Shown here: piece after piece, positions 16,607-26,107 of the stretch | Layout: the number at the start of each line of letters is the position of its first letter | Numbering within the stretch: position 1 is the stretch's first letter | NCBI GenBank assembly: GCA_964605665.1 | Contig: CAZSDP010000011.1 | Span: forward strand, 1 to 64,000 | Direction: 5' to 3' | Source: CAZSDP01 sp964605665 | Lineage (GTDB): Bacteria; Planctomycetota; UBA8108; UBA1146 | Length of the DNA: 64,000 bases | Program-made: the position numbers and the translations under genes | The notes under the pieces: model-generated | Seen by the model: the letters and a program-made list of their open reading frames with translations, nothing else | What the model was told of the DNA's origin: nothing | The model's database searches: none

Positions 16607-18520
16607 CTAGTTCTCACCGTCCTGATAGCCGGTCACCATCGGAGCGTGATCCCAGACATTGGGCCATCCGTCATTATCACTGTCGATGCGAAGCGGCAAC
16701 AGCTGACCGTAGGCCTCGTCGAGATTGACCGCCGCATTCGAGAGAATGGTCTCACCATTGCTGATCACTGGGCCTTGGATCTCAACCGGTACCCGGAACA
16801 GCCACTCTGCGTTGAAGCGCTCAACACCGGTATCTTGACCTTGCACAACATACGAATCGGAAATTTGACCATCTCCATCGATGTCGGAAGGCAGCGACTC
16901 AATGTCATAGAGTCGCATGTTGGTGAGCAACGTCATGATTTGACGGCGCGTCGATTCGCTAGCCTTGTTGTAGGCAATTCGTGAGAACGCTGCATCTCCG
17001 CCATGCCGTTGAATCGCATCTTCGATGGTCAGAGAACGGCCATCATGTCCCCAAGGATATCCATCACCCACTCCCCAGAGAGGGGCGGTCCGCCACAGAC
17101 GATTGGTCGTTCCTCCAAAATCGATTTCGGCGAAACCGTCTCCGAGATCGTGATGTTTGAAATCAGTGAAGAGCCCCTCAACAATGAACTCTTCACGATC
17201 GAGCACGTAATCTTCTCCTTGGATCTCATAGAGGGGAACGAGACTTCCTTCGAGACGTCTCTTTGTCGCATTCCACTCGGTCTCCAAGTCGAAGAACCTG
17301 CGGTCTCCCGCGAAATTTGAGTCTTGGGCATGGATTTTCCAATTCGGGACGTGGCAAGTAGCACAGCCAACCTCTTTCATCGCGCGAACTCCCAAGTCGT
17401 AATCTCGGGGATCGCCAGCAAAGGCCGGGCGGGGCGCATTGAGCATGAACCACTCGGCAAGATCGAGATCACCTTCACTGATCTCATGGAGGAACCCATC
17501 GCCATCGGGATCGTCGCGGCTGAATCCGAGAGGATCCATCGATAGACCTTGGTCAGGTGCACGATGGCTTGCAGGAAACTGAATGGCACCAGAGAGAGTC
17601 GGCACACTCACTCCATCCCCATCGGGATCGTTGAGCGTGCTGGGATCGTGTGAGTCCATTCCGGTATGAGCAATCATCGGATCCCAATAGAACGTTCGAT
17701 TGGTGGGATTCAACGCCGAACGGCCTTCGCCTTGGCCCCATCCCCACACAACCATCGCAAAGTTGTAGCCAAAGGTGTTCACACCATCGACTTCAGTCGC
17801 GCCAGGTACGGTCACTCCAGAGGCATCGACAAACCAGACGCGGAAGATGTTGTTCAATTCTGGGCGGCCAGTCGTTCGATTCGACAACTGGGGGTGTCCA
17901 AAGTTCACCGGGTCGAGACCAACTGCTGGCGACACGAGCAAGTCTTCAGGAGCATCATTCGCTTCTGCAGGGCTCACCCAACCATTTTGATCGGTGTCGA
18001 TCTGGAGCATCATCTCGGTACGAATCTGAATCGCGAGCATCTCCATCAGCCCCGCGCCGTAGTAGTGAGGCGCATTGCGACCGAATCCGGAATCCTTATG
18101 GAAGTTCGTTCCACCACCGGGATTTCCCTGCGGCAGATTGTGACAGCCAGAGCAACTGGTGTGGTTGTTGGCGGTGATCTTCGCAGTTGTTCCGTCCGGC
18201 ATTGGCCCGCCGAGGTTTGCAATGTCCGAAAAAACACCGTCTCGATCTCGAAACTCTCGGAAATTCAAGTTACGACCGAGCTGGTACGCCAAGAAAGGAT
18301 CGCGAGCAAGGAAGTAAGCGGTTCCGCCTTCAAGGGTTGGGTCCGTGCTATGAATAGCACGGACCCTTTTGTTCTTCACTGAACGACCGGAAACGTCGAC
18401 GGCTGCGTCTCCCGATCCAAACAACTCTCCACGCTCACCATATTGGCCGAGCACCGTCGTGGGTTGTAACCACATGAAGCCGGAGAGCAACGCTGACAGT
18501 AACGTCAATCTGATCAACAT
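16607..18520 (-). CDS. Exported di-haem c-type cytochrome (peroxidase/thiol-oxidoreductase-like)
   Basis: 637 residues. A signal peptide (LIRLTLLSALLSGFMWL...VLGQ) directs it out of the cytoplasm. Two c-type haem sites are visible, CSGCH (123-127) and CATCH near residue 390, the spacing and context (VGCATCHVPNW; GHDGRSLTIEDAIQRHGG) of the di-haem oxidoreductase family related to MauG/cytochrome c peroxidase (DUF1111-like). The stretch TEMMLQIDTDQNGWVSP resembles an EF-hand and may bind calcium, common in di-haem peroxidases. A caggag site precedes the ATG. The gene is 42 bp downstream of a secreted dockerin-like protein and probably shares its transcript. Physiological electron partners and substrate are not evident. 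Confidence 0.87.
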   Translation of the reverse strand: MLIRLTLLSALLSGFMWLQPTTVLGQYGERGELFGSGDAAVDVSGRSVKNKRVRAIHSTDPTLEGGTAYFLARDPFLAYQLGRNLNFREFRDRDGVFSDIANLGGPMPDGTTAKITANNHTSCSGCHNLPQGNPGGGTNFHKDSGFGRNAPHYYGAGLMEMLAIQIRTEMMLQIDTDQNGWVSPAEANDAPEDLLVSPAVGLDPVNFGHPQLSNRTTGRPELNNIFRVWFVDASGVTVPGATEVDGVNTFGYNFAMVVWGWGQGEGRSALNPTNRTFYWDPMIAHTGMDSHDPSTLNDPDGDGVSVPTLSGAIQFPASHRAPDQGLSMDPLGFSRDDPDGDGFLHEISEGDLDLAEWFMLNAPRPAFAGDPRDYDLGVRAMKEVGCATCHVPNWKIHAQDSNFAGDRRFFDLETEWNATKRRLEGSLVPLYEIQGEDYVLDREEFIVEGLFTDFKHHDLGDGFAEIDFGGTTNRLWRTAPLWGVGDGYPWGHDGRSLTIEDAIQRHGGDAAFSRIAYNKASESTRRQIMTLLTNMRLYDIESLPSDIDGDGQISDSYVVQGQDTGVERFNAEWLFRVPVEIQGPVISNGETILSNAAVNLDEAYGQLLPLRIDSDNDGWPNVWDHAPMVTGYQDGEN

Positions 18521-18562
18521 GCTGTTTTCTCCTGTCGAGTCTATGCGGGCTCTCCTACTGTC

Positions 18563-20368
18563 CTAGAAATTGTTCGGGTAAGCGTGTGCTTCGAACACTT
18601 CGAAGGGCACTTCACCGACTCCAACCATGAATTCCATCAAGCTCTCCGGGCCGGACACGTGCCCGTTGTCTTGGGCGGGATCTGGACCGACATTGGGGAA
18701 TGGAGCGAGAGGAGGTGTTCCGTCATTGAAGAGGAATTCCAACCCGTGGATCACGTCGCTGATATCGACCTGGCCGTCAGAATTACTGTCTGCTGCCTCC
18801 ATAGGATCGGCGGCTTCACCGTTCGAGAAGAGGAAGTTGAGTGAGTGGATGCTGTCGGAGATATCGATGTTGTTGTCGCCATTCGCATCCAAACGAACGA
18901 ACCAGTCCCAGGGCCACGGATCAACTTCGATCACGAGAGGACAGATGAATCGCATCTCGCTCTGTGGATCGACCAGTTGCAGCGCCGCTTGGGTGAACTC
19001 AATGCTATGGATCTCGGTCGGAATCTCGCGCACTGGATATTGAGTGACTTCAATACCGATCTGGGCGTCGTACTCATTACAACCCACAACCCCATTGAGG
19101 TCGGTGCGTACGAGGTAAAGGTCCATAGGACCGCGGCACCAAGTGCTTGTACCACCGGTGGGGAGATATCCGCCGTCACTCGTTACTCGAACATCAGTAA
19201 AGAACTCGACGTAGTCCTTGCCGTATCCTCGCGCGAAGTCAAGGCTCAGCATCGCGCCACCTGCAGCAGTAGCGGACATCTTGAGCATCATCGCTTCGTG
19301 TGGAGTGTTGCTGTCGCGGCCGACGAATACGAACGTCTCCGGAGCGACCTCTTGAATGTCACCGAGAGTCGTGAATCCGTACACCAACTGACAACTGAGA
19401 GGAGCACCAGCAGGGGTCAAACGCAGAAGGTGTGTTGCGCCTTGGGCGAGACCTGCCACTTGAAGAAGTCCAGAACTCGTGACTTCGATTGCGGTACCCA
19501 TCGAGTTCGACTGCGTAGGACCGTATGCATTGAACCACAGCAAATTTCCACCGAGGTCGAGGCGAGCCACGATCAACTCTCGGTATGGAGCAGCGATCGG
19601 ATTATTCGGCTGATTCGTTCCGGCATATCCAGTGACCACGTAGCCAGGTTGCTGATTAGGACCATTGCCCCCGACCATCTCGACGTCTCTGAACTGGCCC
19701 CAGCCTAAGTTCGGAATCACGCCAGGAATGTTGAAACGCTGGTCTAGATAGGCTCTCAAGACGATCGGTCCGCCAAAGGGCCCAGTCTTGATAAAGACAG
19801 GAACTTGGCTCATCAGCTCTTGATCGATCAGTGAGCCGACGACCACGAGATTTTCAGCGTTGTCTTCGATCACCTGAAAACCAACACCGCGAGTTTCAGC
19901 GCCATTCGGGCTCAGAGCTGCGCCATAGAGATTGACGAAGATCGGAACACCATTGGGATCGGTACGCGCGAGAAAAATCGGCATGTTTTCTTGTGCATTG
20001 GTCACTCCAGTGATCACGAAATCTCCGTTGGAAGCCTCGCGGATCGACGTTGGATACGCCAAAGCGGGAGCACCATTGACTCCGATGATTTCGAGCTCAT
20101 GTGCGAAGAGAAGAGTGCCATCTTCTCTGTACTTGCTCAGATAGATGTCCAAGCCGACAATTGCTGCGGCCGGCGTCCAAGAGAGTTTCGGACCAACCGA
20201 AACGAAGCTTGTGTCGGTATCGTTCGTCTGGTCCATCTCCATGGAAAACTCGAGGGATCGAGTTCCCAAGTTACGCATGTACGTTTGGGCTTCGACTGAC
20301 GTAGAAAGCGACAGTGAAAACAGAACTCCAAGAATTCCGCTGAAAGCAAAAAGCTTCATGGAAGTCAT
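18563..20368 (-). CDS. Secreted beta-propeller-like protein with EF-hand pair
   Basis: 601 residues with a clear signal peptide (FAFSGILGVLFSLSLSTSVEAQ) and ggagg before the ATG. The body contains repeated blade-like units (GDFVITGVTNAQENMP; GYVVTGYAGTNQPNNP; GGYLPTGGTSTWCRG), as in delta-60-like or SBBP propellers. A dockerin/EF-hand pair follows (RLDANGDNNIDISDSI; AADSNSDGQVDISDVI). Unlike its five relatives in the window, it does not end in Cys-Pro but runs on for about 35 residues to HAYPNNF, so the terminal signal is missing or replaced. It lies directly upstream of the di-haem cytochrome gene and may accompany it outside the cell. The function is not identifiable. Confidence 0.8.
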   Translation of the reverse strand: MTSMKLFAFSGILGVLFSLSLSTSVEAQTYMRNLGTRSLEFSMEMDQTNDTDTSFVSVGPKLSWTPAAAIVGLDIYLSKYREDGTLLFAHELEIIGVNGAPALAYPTSIREASNGDFVITGVTNAQENMPIFLARTDPNGVPIFVNLYGAALSPNGAETRGVGFQVIEDNAENLVVVGSLIDQELMSQVPVFIKTGPFGGPIVLRAYLDQRFNIPGVIPNLGWGQFRDVEMVGGNGPNQQPGYVVTGYAGTNQPNNPIAAPYRELIVARLDLGGNLLWFNAYGPTQSNSMGTAIEVTSSGLLQVAGLAQGATHLLRLTPAGAPLSCQLVYGFTTLGDIQEVAPETFVFVGRDSNTPHEAMMLKMSATAAGGAMLSLDFARGYGKDYVEFFTDVRVTSDGGYLPTGGTSTWCRGPMDLYLVRTDLNGVVGCNEYDAQIGIEVTQYPVREIPTEIHSIEFTQAALQLVDPQSEMRFICPLVIEVDPWPWDWFVRLDANGDNNIDISDSIHSLNFLFSNGEAADPMEAADSNSDGQVDISDVIHGLEFLFNDGTPPLAPFPNVGPDPAQDNGHVSGPESLMEFMVGVGEVPFEVFEAHAYPNNF

Positions 20369-20830
20369 GGTCTTCCTCCTTCGAAGGATTGAGACCGCTT
20401 GGAGAAAGCTCAGCTGAAGCTACGAAACTCGTCGGCTAACTTTGACTCGACGATTGAGTAGCGCTCCCTGCGTGGCGGTCGACTTGGCGCCTCACTCTGC
20501 CCCCACACGGGGACGACAATGAGCGGGCGTGAACCCAAACCCGGAAGCAGGGAACTTTGTGACGGACTATTTTGGTGGAGCGACGAGGCTGGGCCCCTCA
20601 AACGGGCCAGGCGCAAGGCGCGAGGCCTACATAAGCCTTTACAATACAACGAGATAAGGTCAATCTCGACGATTTCGACGGGGAGGGGCATTCCCACCGG
20701 GTATTCGGAGCGAGGTGAGGTGTATCGGCCACTGAGCCAGTCTCGACGTACTCGGACCTCCGCTCGAGCGCGTGCGGGAACGAACCCCGCCGGAGGGACG
20801 AATGGCGTCGAGTCGAAGGGGATCCCGACC
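20369..20830. other. Intergenic region, about 460 bp
   Basis: Between two minus-strand genes. On the minus strand, TTGACC followed after 16 bp by TAAAGG (around 20640-20670) is a weak promoter candidate for the propeller gene. The remainder is GC-rich and shows no coding frame with recognisable content. Confidence 0.35.
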
Positions 20831-23167
20831 TCAGGAGGCTTTTAGTGACTCTTCTCGATCGTCGAATCGCAGCACTTCGATTTCACGCAGTCGAGTCACC
20901 CCATCACGATCAGGCTTTTGATCGGTCACGATGACTTCATTCGCTTCCGTCACGATCAGATAGTCTTTGAAGTTACCGCGAAAGACCGCGATATCACGAC
21001 CAGTTCCACCGATCAGTAGATCGGTACCACCTCTACCTTGAAGAGTATTGTCTCCTGTATTACCCGTGAGAATGTTATCGCCGTCATTCCCCATCAATGA
21101 AGCGGATTTATCTCCTCGCAAACGAACATTGCGAAGGTGTTGCGACTTCATCGTATAGCGCTTCTTTCGATCGAAATTGATGGAAAACACACCATCAAAA
21201 GATGTCGGTAAGTCCGCGGTGTAGGTCAAGTAGCTCGGGAGAAAGGACTCAACCAATTCAAAACCAACGGGGTCGAATTCTCGTAGCGTCGTACGGGAAG
21301 ATGCTTTGAACGCACCGAAGTGCGAGGTCCCCTTTGGAATTTCTCCGGCAGGAATTTCTTCTCCTTCATACTTCGTCGGAGGAATTGCCCAAAGATCGAG
21401 GTAATTATCGTAGGCGGCCGCAAAGTATTCGTTGCGATGACTATCCGGTTCAAAACGCGGCCACGGTTTCCACCGCTTCGCCTTCTTCGCTGCAAGTTGC
21501 GCAGCTTCCAACTCTCGGTCGAACTCGCGTAAGACGGGTCGGATCCCTTGGTCATGCACAAGATGGAGAATCTCTTCAAAAGCAGCGTCGCGAGTTTCAT
21601 GCGCGAGATAGTCAGGGTCTCCTTCTACCGGACACTCGTTCGCCCGCAGGTCCTGAAAGCGCAGACGAACCTCTCCGAAGGGGCCGCGCAAGGCTCGCTC
21701 CAAGGCTGGTTCGTCGTCGAAGAGTGCGAGCGTCGCGCGACGATCTGCCATCGTGTTGGCAAGTTTCTTCTTGCTGGCTCCATAACGCGATCCCGGGACA
21801 TCGGTCAGCATGTGCTCGAGCACCCTTCGCGCGCGCACGATTTGATCTTCACGCCATCCTGACTGGGCGAGAATATGTATCGGCTCGCCATTGGGAGCGG
21901 TGACTCTCGAATATCGATCGAAGGTCCGACGGAGGATCGAAGGGGCCCTCTCTGGAAGAGGCAAAATCCCTCGTGGAGCGGTACTCGGATCGAGGCTCGC
22001 GAGAAACTCCGGCACCCTCTTCAGTTCACCTCGTGAAGAGTCTTCCCTATCTCGATCTCTTTGCCCCCCCATCTTTGGAGCCGGTTTGGTCGTGCAACGA
22101 AAGCGATTGAGCTCCTTCTGGGTCATCCAATGGATGTCGTCTTCCGAGGCGGCTCCCAAAGTGAACCAATAGAAGTCGCTGGGGATTCCCATCTCACGGT
22201 AGAAATCGAGGTACATCGTGTGCGCTTCGTCATCTCGCGGTAAGTCGCGTCCCTCCCCATCCGGACCGCCCCAAGAGTGCACTCCGATCCGCGCCCCCGC
22301 TTCCACCGTTCTCTCAGCCCCCGCCAGGAAGAAGTCGACTCCTCCGGAAGCGATTGTCCCTCCCGAAGGAACGTGAGTTTTAAACCCGAAGTTCCGCAGC
22401 AGTGATCCCGCAAAGAGACATGCGTCGTCGTCGATCGATCCGGGCACGTCCTGAAGGACCACCATTCTCACCTGAGGGTTTTCAATCGCGAGCTCCAAGA
22501 CACGTGCAGGGGTAGTCCCGTCGATCACTCCAGTCATATTCGCGACATCGTTCTTGATGCTGAACTGAGCAGATGCCTCTTCCTGGGCAAACCAATCGAG
22601 CAGTTCGTCGAAGGTCACTTCACCATTTTTGGAAGTGTCTGCCTCGTAGAAGTCTTCGAGGTGCTCTCTCGGCACTTCATCTTTTGATATCTTCCCATCC
22701 CCATTCTGATCGACTTCCTCGAGCATGCTCTCTACCTCACCACGCATCAGATCACGCGGGGTGATGTGAACTGTGCCGAACTCTACCGCAGTGATGAATC
22801 CGTCCCGATCGGAATCAGCTCGACGGGCCGCTCCTCGAAGTTCTTCCGGTAACTCTTTGACGGAGAGTCGTCGATCTTCGTTCTCGTCGAACTCCTCGAG
22901 GAGATCTCGATATTCTTCATTCTGGTCAGACTGGCGCTCTCTCTGGAATCTCTCGAGTTCTTCTCGAGTGACTTTGCCATCCTGATTGAGATCTGCTTCT
23001 TCGACCAACTTGAGCCACTCCGCCATCGCCTCATAGCGACCGAGGGCACCATCTCCTTCGAGATCGAGTAAGTCGAAGAGAGAATCGGAGGCGCGGACAG
23101 AAACGGAGCACGCTGAGAGTATGACGATAACGCCGACGAAGGAGAAAACGCGTCGCAGCAAAACCAC
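20831..23167 (-). CDS. Exported EF-hand / ClpP-like / RTX-repeat fusion protein
   Basis: 778 residues, starting with GTG at 23167. A lipoprotein-like or signal segment (FSFVGVIVILSACSVSV) opens the protein. Residues about 30-205 hold four to five EF-hand loops (DLNQDGKVTREE, DENEDRRLSVKE, DSDRDGFITAVE, DQNGDGKISKDE, DTSKNGEVTFDE). About 215-360 resembles the ClpP/crotonase-like periplasmic family COG3904: GGTIASGG carries the candidate Ser, FFLAGAERTVEAGARIG precedes His of VHSWGG. The middle (about 400-680) is unassigned; it contains EEILHLVHDQG and HRNEYFAAAYDNY, metalloprotease-like but not canonical. The C-terminus has RTX-type glycine-rich repeats (GNDGDN, GGTDLLIGGTGRD). Calcium binding at both ends is likely; proteolysis is unproven. 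Confidence 0.8.
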   Translation of the reverse strand: MVLLRRVFSFVGVIVILSACSVSVRASDSLFDLLDLEGDGALGRYEAMAEWLKLVEEADLNQDGKVTREELERFQRERQSDQNEEYRDLLEEFDENEDRRLSVKELPEELRGAARRADSDRDGFITAVEFGTVHITPRDLMRGEVESMLEEVDQNGDGKISKDEVPREHLEDFYEADTSKNGEVTFDELLDWFAQEEASAQFSIKNDVANMTGVIDGTTPARVLELAIENPQVRMVVLQDVPGSIDDDACLFAGSLLRNFGFKTHVPSGGTIASGGVDFFLAGAERTVEAGARIGVHSWGGPDGEGRDLPRDDEAHTMYLDFYREMGIPSDFYWFTLGAASEDDIHWMTQKELNRFRCTTKPAPKMGGQRDRDREDSSRGELKRVPEFLASLDPSTAPRGILPLPERAPSILRRTFDRYSRVTAPNGEPIHILAQSGWREDQIVRARRVLEHMLTDVPGSRYGASKKKLANTMADRRATLALFDDEPALERALRGPFGEVRLRFQDLRANECPVEGDPDYLAHETRDAAFEEILHLVHDQGIRPVLREFDRELEAAQLAAKKAKRWKPWPRFEPDSHRNEYFAAAYDNYLDLWAIPPTKYEGEEIPAGEIPKGTSHFGAFKASSRTTLREFDPVGFELVESFLPSYLTYTADLPTSFDGVFSINFDRKKRYTMKSQHLRNVRLRGDKSASLMGNDGDNILTGNTGDNTLQGRGGTDLLIGGTGRDIAVFRGNFKDYLIVTEANEVIVTDQKPDRDGVTRLREIEVLRFDDREESLKAS

Positions 23168-23343
23168 ACCTGCCCAATCTATAGAGTCATGGCAAAGGTA
23201 AACGGACTGCTCGGAGCGAAACAGGGTATCTCAAATGTCACGACAAGGGAAAGCTGGAAGAGAGGCTCTAAATTTCCCCTACTTTGTGAGTTGAGAGTGA
23301 CTCCGCTTCAACACGTCTGATAAGGGACACAAGCGCTCGAATT

Positions 23344-24534
23344 TCAATGGGAGTCTTCCGGCGCCTCATGCCCAGCCGGAACTGACAGCAGAGCATCGGT
23401 TTGTTCCAAGTCTCGTGGGCGAATTCCCTTCTTATGAGTTCCGAATCCGAATGGGGTCGGTTCGAATTTTCCCACGAGATCAACCTTCGATTGCTTCGGT
23501 ATCTCGTTCGCACGGTTGAGAGCCCAATAGCAGGCGTTGACGAGTAAACGTCGGTTACCGGCATGCATAAACCCTTGTGAGGCACCGAGAGTAGTCGTGA
23601 AGACTCTCTGTGTTTTGCCGTTGTCCAATTCTCGAAGACGGATCCAGGCCACTGGCATCATCGGTTTGTTCTTGTCGAATACACTTCCGTCGCGTTCCTC
23701 GGGCGAACAAGGTGGATCACCAGGACTCATGCCAGAGAGTACTTGACCCATCAACAACGGACGGCAGTCCTCCGGTAATGGAAGGCGTACGGTATAGACG
23801 TCGGATGGATCCCAGACATCGTTGTCCCCGATGCCGCGTAAGATCGGATGGTCTTTTTCGCCAGCAGCTCTGATTCCGCGACTACTCTGAGTTCCGTGAC
23901 CACCATGGTGCGCAATCCAGGTCTCGCCGAGAATCTGTCGACCAAACCCCCCATTCCACTCCGAATTCCTGAAGCTATAACGGCGATACGTCTCATTGGT
24001 TCGCAGGTCAAATGCATGGGTTGCGGTGCGTAAACCGATCACCGGTCGACCGGACTCCACATATTCGGCGATCCAGCGCATCTGATCGTCAGGGAGATCG
24101 CGGAAGCGAGTGAAGATCACCATCAAATCCGCATCTTTTAGCGCAGCGAGCCCCGGGATATTGTCGAGAGTCTCCGGATCGATCTCGCCACTCTCTCGAT
24201 CGATGGAGAAGAGAACGGTGCAACGGAAGCCGTGATGTTGCGCAAGAATTCGAGCGATCTGGGGCATTCCTTCTTCGGAGCGATACTCTTCATCTCCCGT
24301 CACGAAGACGATGTGCAAGCCAACACCTGCTCCCGCTTTCCCTTGATAAACCAGCCAGGGGTTGGAGGAGGCGCCCTTGTCATCAACTGGCATTGGATCA
24401 GTCGACCCGGACAGGGTGGTCAGAGAAAACAGGGTGGTCGGAGAAAACAGGGTGGTCGGAGAAAACAGGGTGGTCGGAGAAAACAGGGTGGTCAGAGAAA
24501 ACAGAGTGATCAGAGAAAGCAGGTTCAGTGTCAT
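23344..24534 (-). CDS. Exported ThuA-like (glutamine-amidotransferase-fold) protein
   Basis: About 396 residues. The ATG at 24534 is chosen because ggagg lies 5 nt upstream, inside an alternative frame-extending start at 24546. The N-terminal signal-like segment is built from six imperfect copies of TTLFSP encoded by an 18-bp DNA repeat. The mature part has the ThuA/trehalose-utilisation fold: LHIVFVTGDEEYRSEEGM, then LMVIFTRFRDLPDDQMRW, VIGLRTATHAFDL, and the late TLGASQGFMHAGNRRLL region. Planctomycetes encode many exported ThuA proteins, thought to act on sugars or to accompany sulfatases and haem proteins. No glutaminase Cys is evident. It stands alone and is divergently oriented from the next gene. 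Confidence 0.85.
   Translation of the reverse strand: MTLNLLSLITLFSLTTLFSPTTLFSPTTLFSPTTLFSLTTLSGSTDPMPVDDKGASSNPWLVYQGKAGAGVGLHIVFVTGDEEYRSEEGMPQIARILAQHHGFRCTVLFSIDRESGEIDPETLDNIPGLAALKDADLMVIFTRFRDLPDDQMRWIAEYVESGRPVIGLRTATHAFDLRTNETYRRYSFRNSEWNGGFGRQILGETWIAHHGGHGTQSSRGIRAAGEKDHPILRGIGDNDVWDPSDVYTVRLPLPEDCRPLLMGQVLSGMSPGDPPCSPEERDGSVFDKNKPMMPVAWIRLRELDNGKTQRVFTTTLGASQGFMHAGNRRLLVNACYWALNRANEIPKQSKVDLVGKFEPTPFGFGTHKKGIRPRDLEQTDALLSVPAGHEAPEDSH
24411..24518 (-). repeat. 18-bp tandem repeat (six units) coding for a signal-peptide segment
   Basis: Six units of agaaaacagggtggtcgg, nearly identical, lie within the 5' end of the ThuA-like gene. On the minus strand each reads as ACC-ACC-CTG-TTT-TCT-CCG, i.e. 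Thr-Thr-Leu-Phe-Ser-Pro. Unit length is a multiple of three, so copy-number change would lengthen or shorten the hydrophobic segment without a frameshift. Confidence 0.95.
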
Positions 24535-24846
24535 GGCTGCCTCCATTGAGATCGCTGGAAGTCACCGCGGAGCTGACCTCGAAGTAAGGTCGACTCGACC
24601 GAGAAGAGCATAAGCAGCCTACCACGACTCGAGATCACCCAACGTGACTTTCCGATCGGCACTCAATGAAGGGTGCGGGAACTGAGCGTCACCTTGAAAA
24701 GTCGCCTGGTCTCCCTAAGCTGAGAGTCCTACCCCTGTTGATTCCGTGACCACTGTGCGAACCAGAGTGAAAATCACCGTGAAACACGAGGGGACAATCG
24801 CAGCCGTTTGTGGATTTTGACTGTCGCGGAAATGGAAAGTTACCCT
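24535..24846. other. Intergenic region between divergent genes
   Basis: About 310 bp between the ThuA-like gene and the rightward Spy/CpxP-like gene. It must contain both promoters, but no strong consensus elements or RNA structures were recognised. Confidence 0.35.
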
Positions 24847-25650
24847 ATGAGTCAGCAGAAGTTGCTGATCCCTCTGATCGTATTGAATCTCGGTGCATGC
24901 GTTTACATCGCGGCGGCGTTGCACTCCACAACTTCCCCAGCCGTCGAGGAACCTCGCGACACTCAGCAATCGTCGCAAGACAACTCTGAAGTGTTGATCG
25001 CGATCTCCGAGTTGAAGAGCGACATCGAACAACTCACTCGACAGATCGATGAGCGATTTCTTGCATTGGAAACTGGAAGCCTCAACACCCAGCCACTACT
25101 CGGTGACGGCCAGTCAACTTTGGCAAGGGCTGGGCAAGCGGAGCGGATCGCCGCCGAAGTTGCTGAAAGCGTTCAGGGAGAGATCGAAGGGAAGCTCGAG
25201 CGGTTGGCTTCTCGGCAGCAAAACCGAAGTCTCGGAGGAGAGTGGAAAGCGTCGATGCAGGAACTCACCGAAGAGTTACAACTCTCCGAAGCGCAACAGG
25301 AAACAGCCACCTCGATTTTCGACGACGCGCGAGACGGCGTCTTCGATATCTTGGCTTCGCGGCGTGATGATGGTGGCAGTCTTCTCGATGATCTCGTCGG
25401 AGATCTGCAACAAGGAAAGACTGATGCCTTCCCCAAGTTCATCGGCCGCATCTTCTCCGACCGCGCTCCTGGCTCGGAAGAAACCTATGTTGGTCAGATG
25501 GCGCAGCTCTCCGACGAGATTCGAGAGAATCTCGCTCCCCATCTCTCCGATCGTCAATTGGAGCGTTTCAGAACTTTGAACGTCGCGGTCCTCGAGGTCG
25601 AGACGGGGTACGACCCCGTTGCCGCATATATCGAAGCGAATACTGAATAA
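24847..25650 (+). CDS. Membrane-anchored coiled-coil, Spy/CpxP-like protein
   Basis: 267 residues from the ATG at 24847, with ggaaag 9 nt upstream; the frame extends to 24808 but without a better site. One N-terminal transmembrane helix (LLIPLIVLNLGACVYIAAAL) anchors the protein, facing the periplasm. A Gln/Glu-rich coiled-coil region follows (VLIAISELKSDIEQLTRQID, EIEGKLERLASRQQNRS). The C-terminal helical part has two LTxxQ-type motifs (LQLSEAQQE; LSDRQLERFRTLN), as in Spy/CpxP chaperone-like proteins. A role in envelope stress or protein quality control is plausible but rests on a weak motif. No partner gene is evident; the downstream lipoprotein genes are on the other strand. Confidence 0.7.
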   Translation: MSQQKLLIPLIVLNLGACVYIAAALHSTTSPAVEEPRDTQQSSQDNSEVLIAISELKSDIEQLTRQIDERFLALETGSLNTQPLLGDGQSTLARAGQAERIAAEVAESVQGEIEGKLERLASRQQNRSLGGEWKASMQELTEELQLSEAQQETATSIFDDARDGVFDILASRRDDGGSLLDDLVGDLQQGKTDAFPKFIGRIFSDRAPGSEETYVGQMAQLSDEIRENLAPHLSDRQLERFRTLNVAVLEVETGYDPVAAYIEANTE

Positions 25651-25702
25651 GATCCGAGGAGTTGAGGTCGCCAAGTTTTGTTCAGCTCCCGAAACCGATT
25701 GT

Positions 25703-26107
25703 TCAGCGCTCTTCCACCTCGATTAACGCTTGGTCCAAGCCATATCGAGTGATCTGACCAGCCTTATCGAATTGCACCAACAGTCGGTCTGCTTGCCGAT
25801 CACGGCTCGAACGATCCAAGCTCGCCTCGAAAGCGGAGAGCTGCAGGCTGCTGCCACGCTCGACTCGAAAACGATAGTGAAAGACGCTTCCGTCGATGCG
25901 CAACTCCATGTCGGTCGGAGGTCCGAGAACCTCCAAGACTTGGGCTTTTGTTTCGAGTTCGGCAAGCAATAGGAGGTCGTCATCGGAAAGTTGATCGCCG
26001 GAGTTTCGATGGGTGATCGTGCACCCCAGCAATGTTAGTAAAGCCAAGAGAAGGAACCCTCGAAAGACGAAGTGGACAGAGGTTTGGAATCTCGCCAGAT
26101 CAATCAT
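25703..26107 (-). CDS. BamE/SmpA-like lipoprotein, paralogue 3
   Basis: About 134 residues. Start chosen at ATG 26107, which has ggagg 5 nt upstream; a GTG two codons earlier (26113) is possible. Lipobox LTLLGC gives a lipid-anchored N-terminus. The conserved core ETKAQVLEVLGPPTDMEL followed by SVFHYRFRVERG and a late LLVQFDKAGQITRYGLDQ matches the BamE/SmpA-OmlA two-strand/helix plan, here with a short loop. It overlaps the preceding gene by 8 bp, the last of three consecutive paralogues. In BamE, this fold supports outer-membrane protein insertion; the role here is inferred to be outer-membrane-associated only. Confidence 0.72.
   Translation of the reverse strand: MIDLARFQTSVHFVFRGFLLLALLTLLGCTITHRNSGDQLSDDDLLLLAELETKAQVLEVLGPPTDMELRIDGSVFHYRFRVERGSSLQLSAFEASLDRSSRDRQADRLLVQFDKAGQITRYGLDQALIEVEER

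Noticed and set aside
24411..24518. CRISPR-like array
   Set aside because: 18-bp units without spacers, in frame with a signal peptide coding region.
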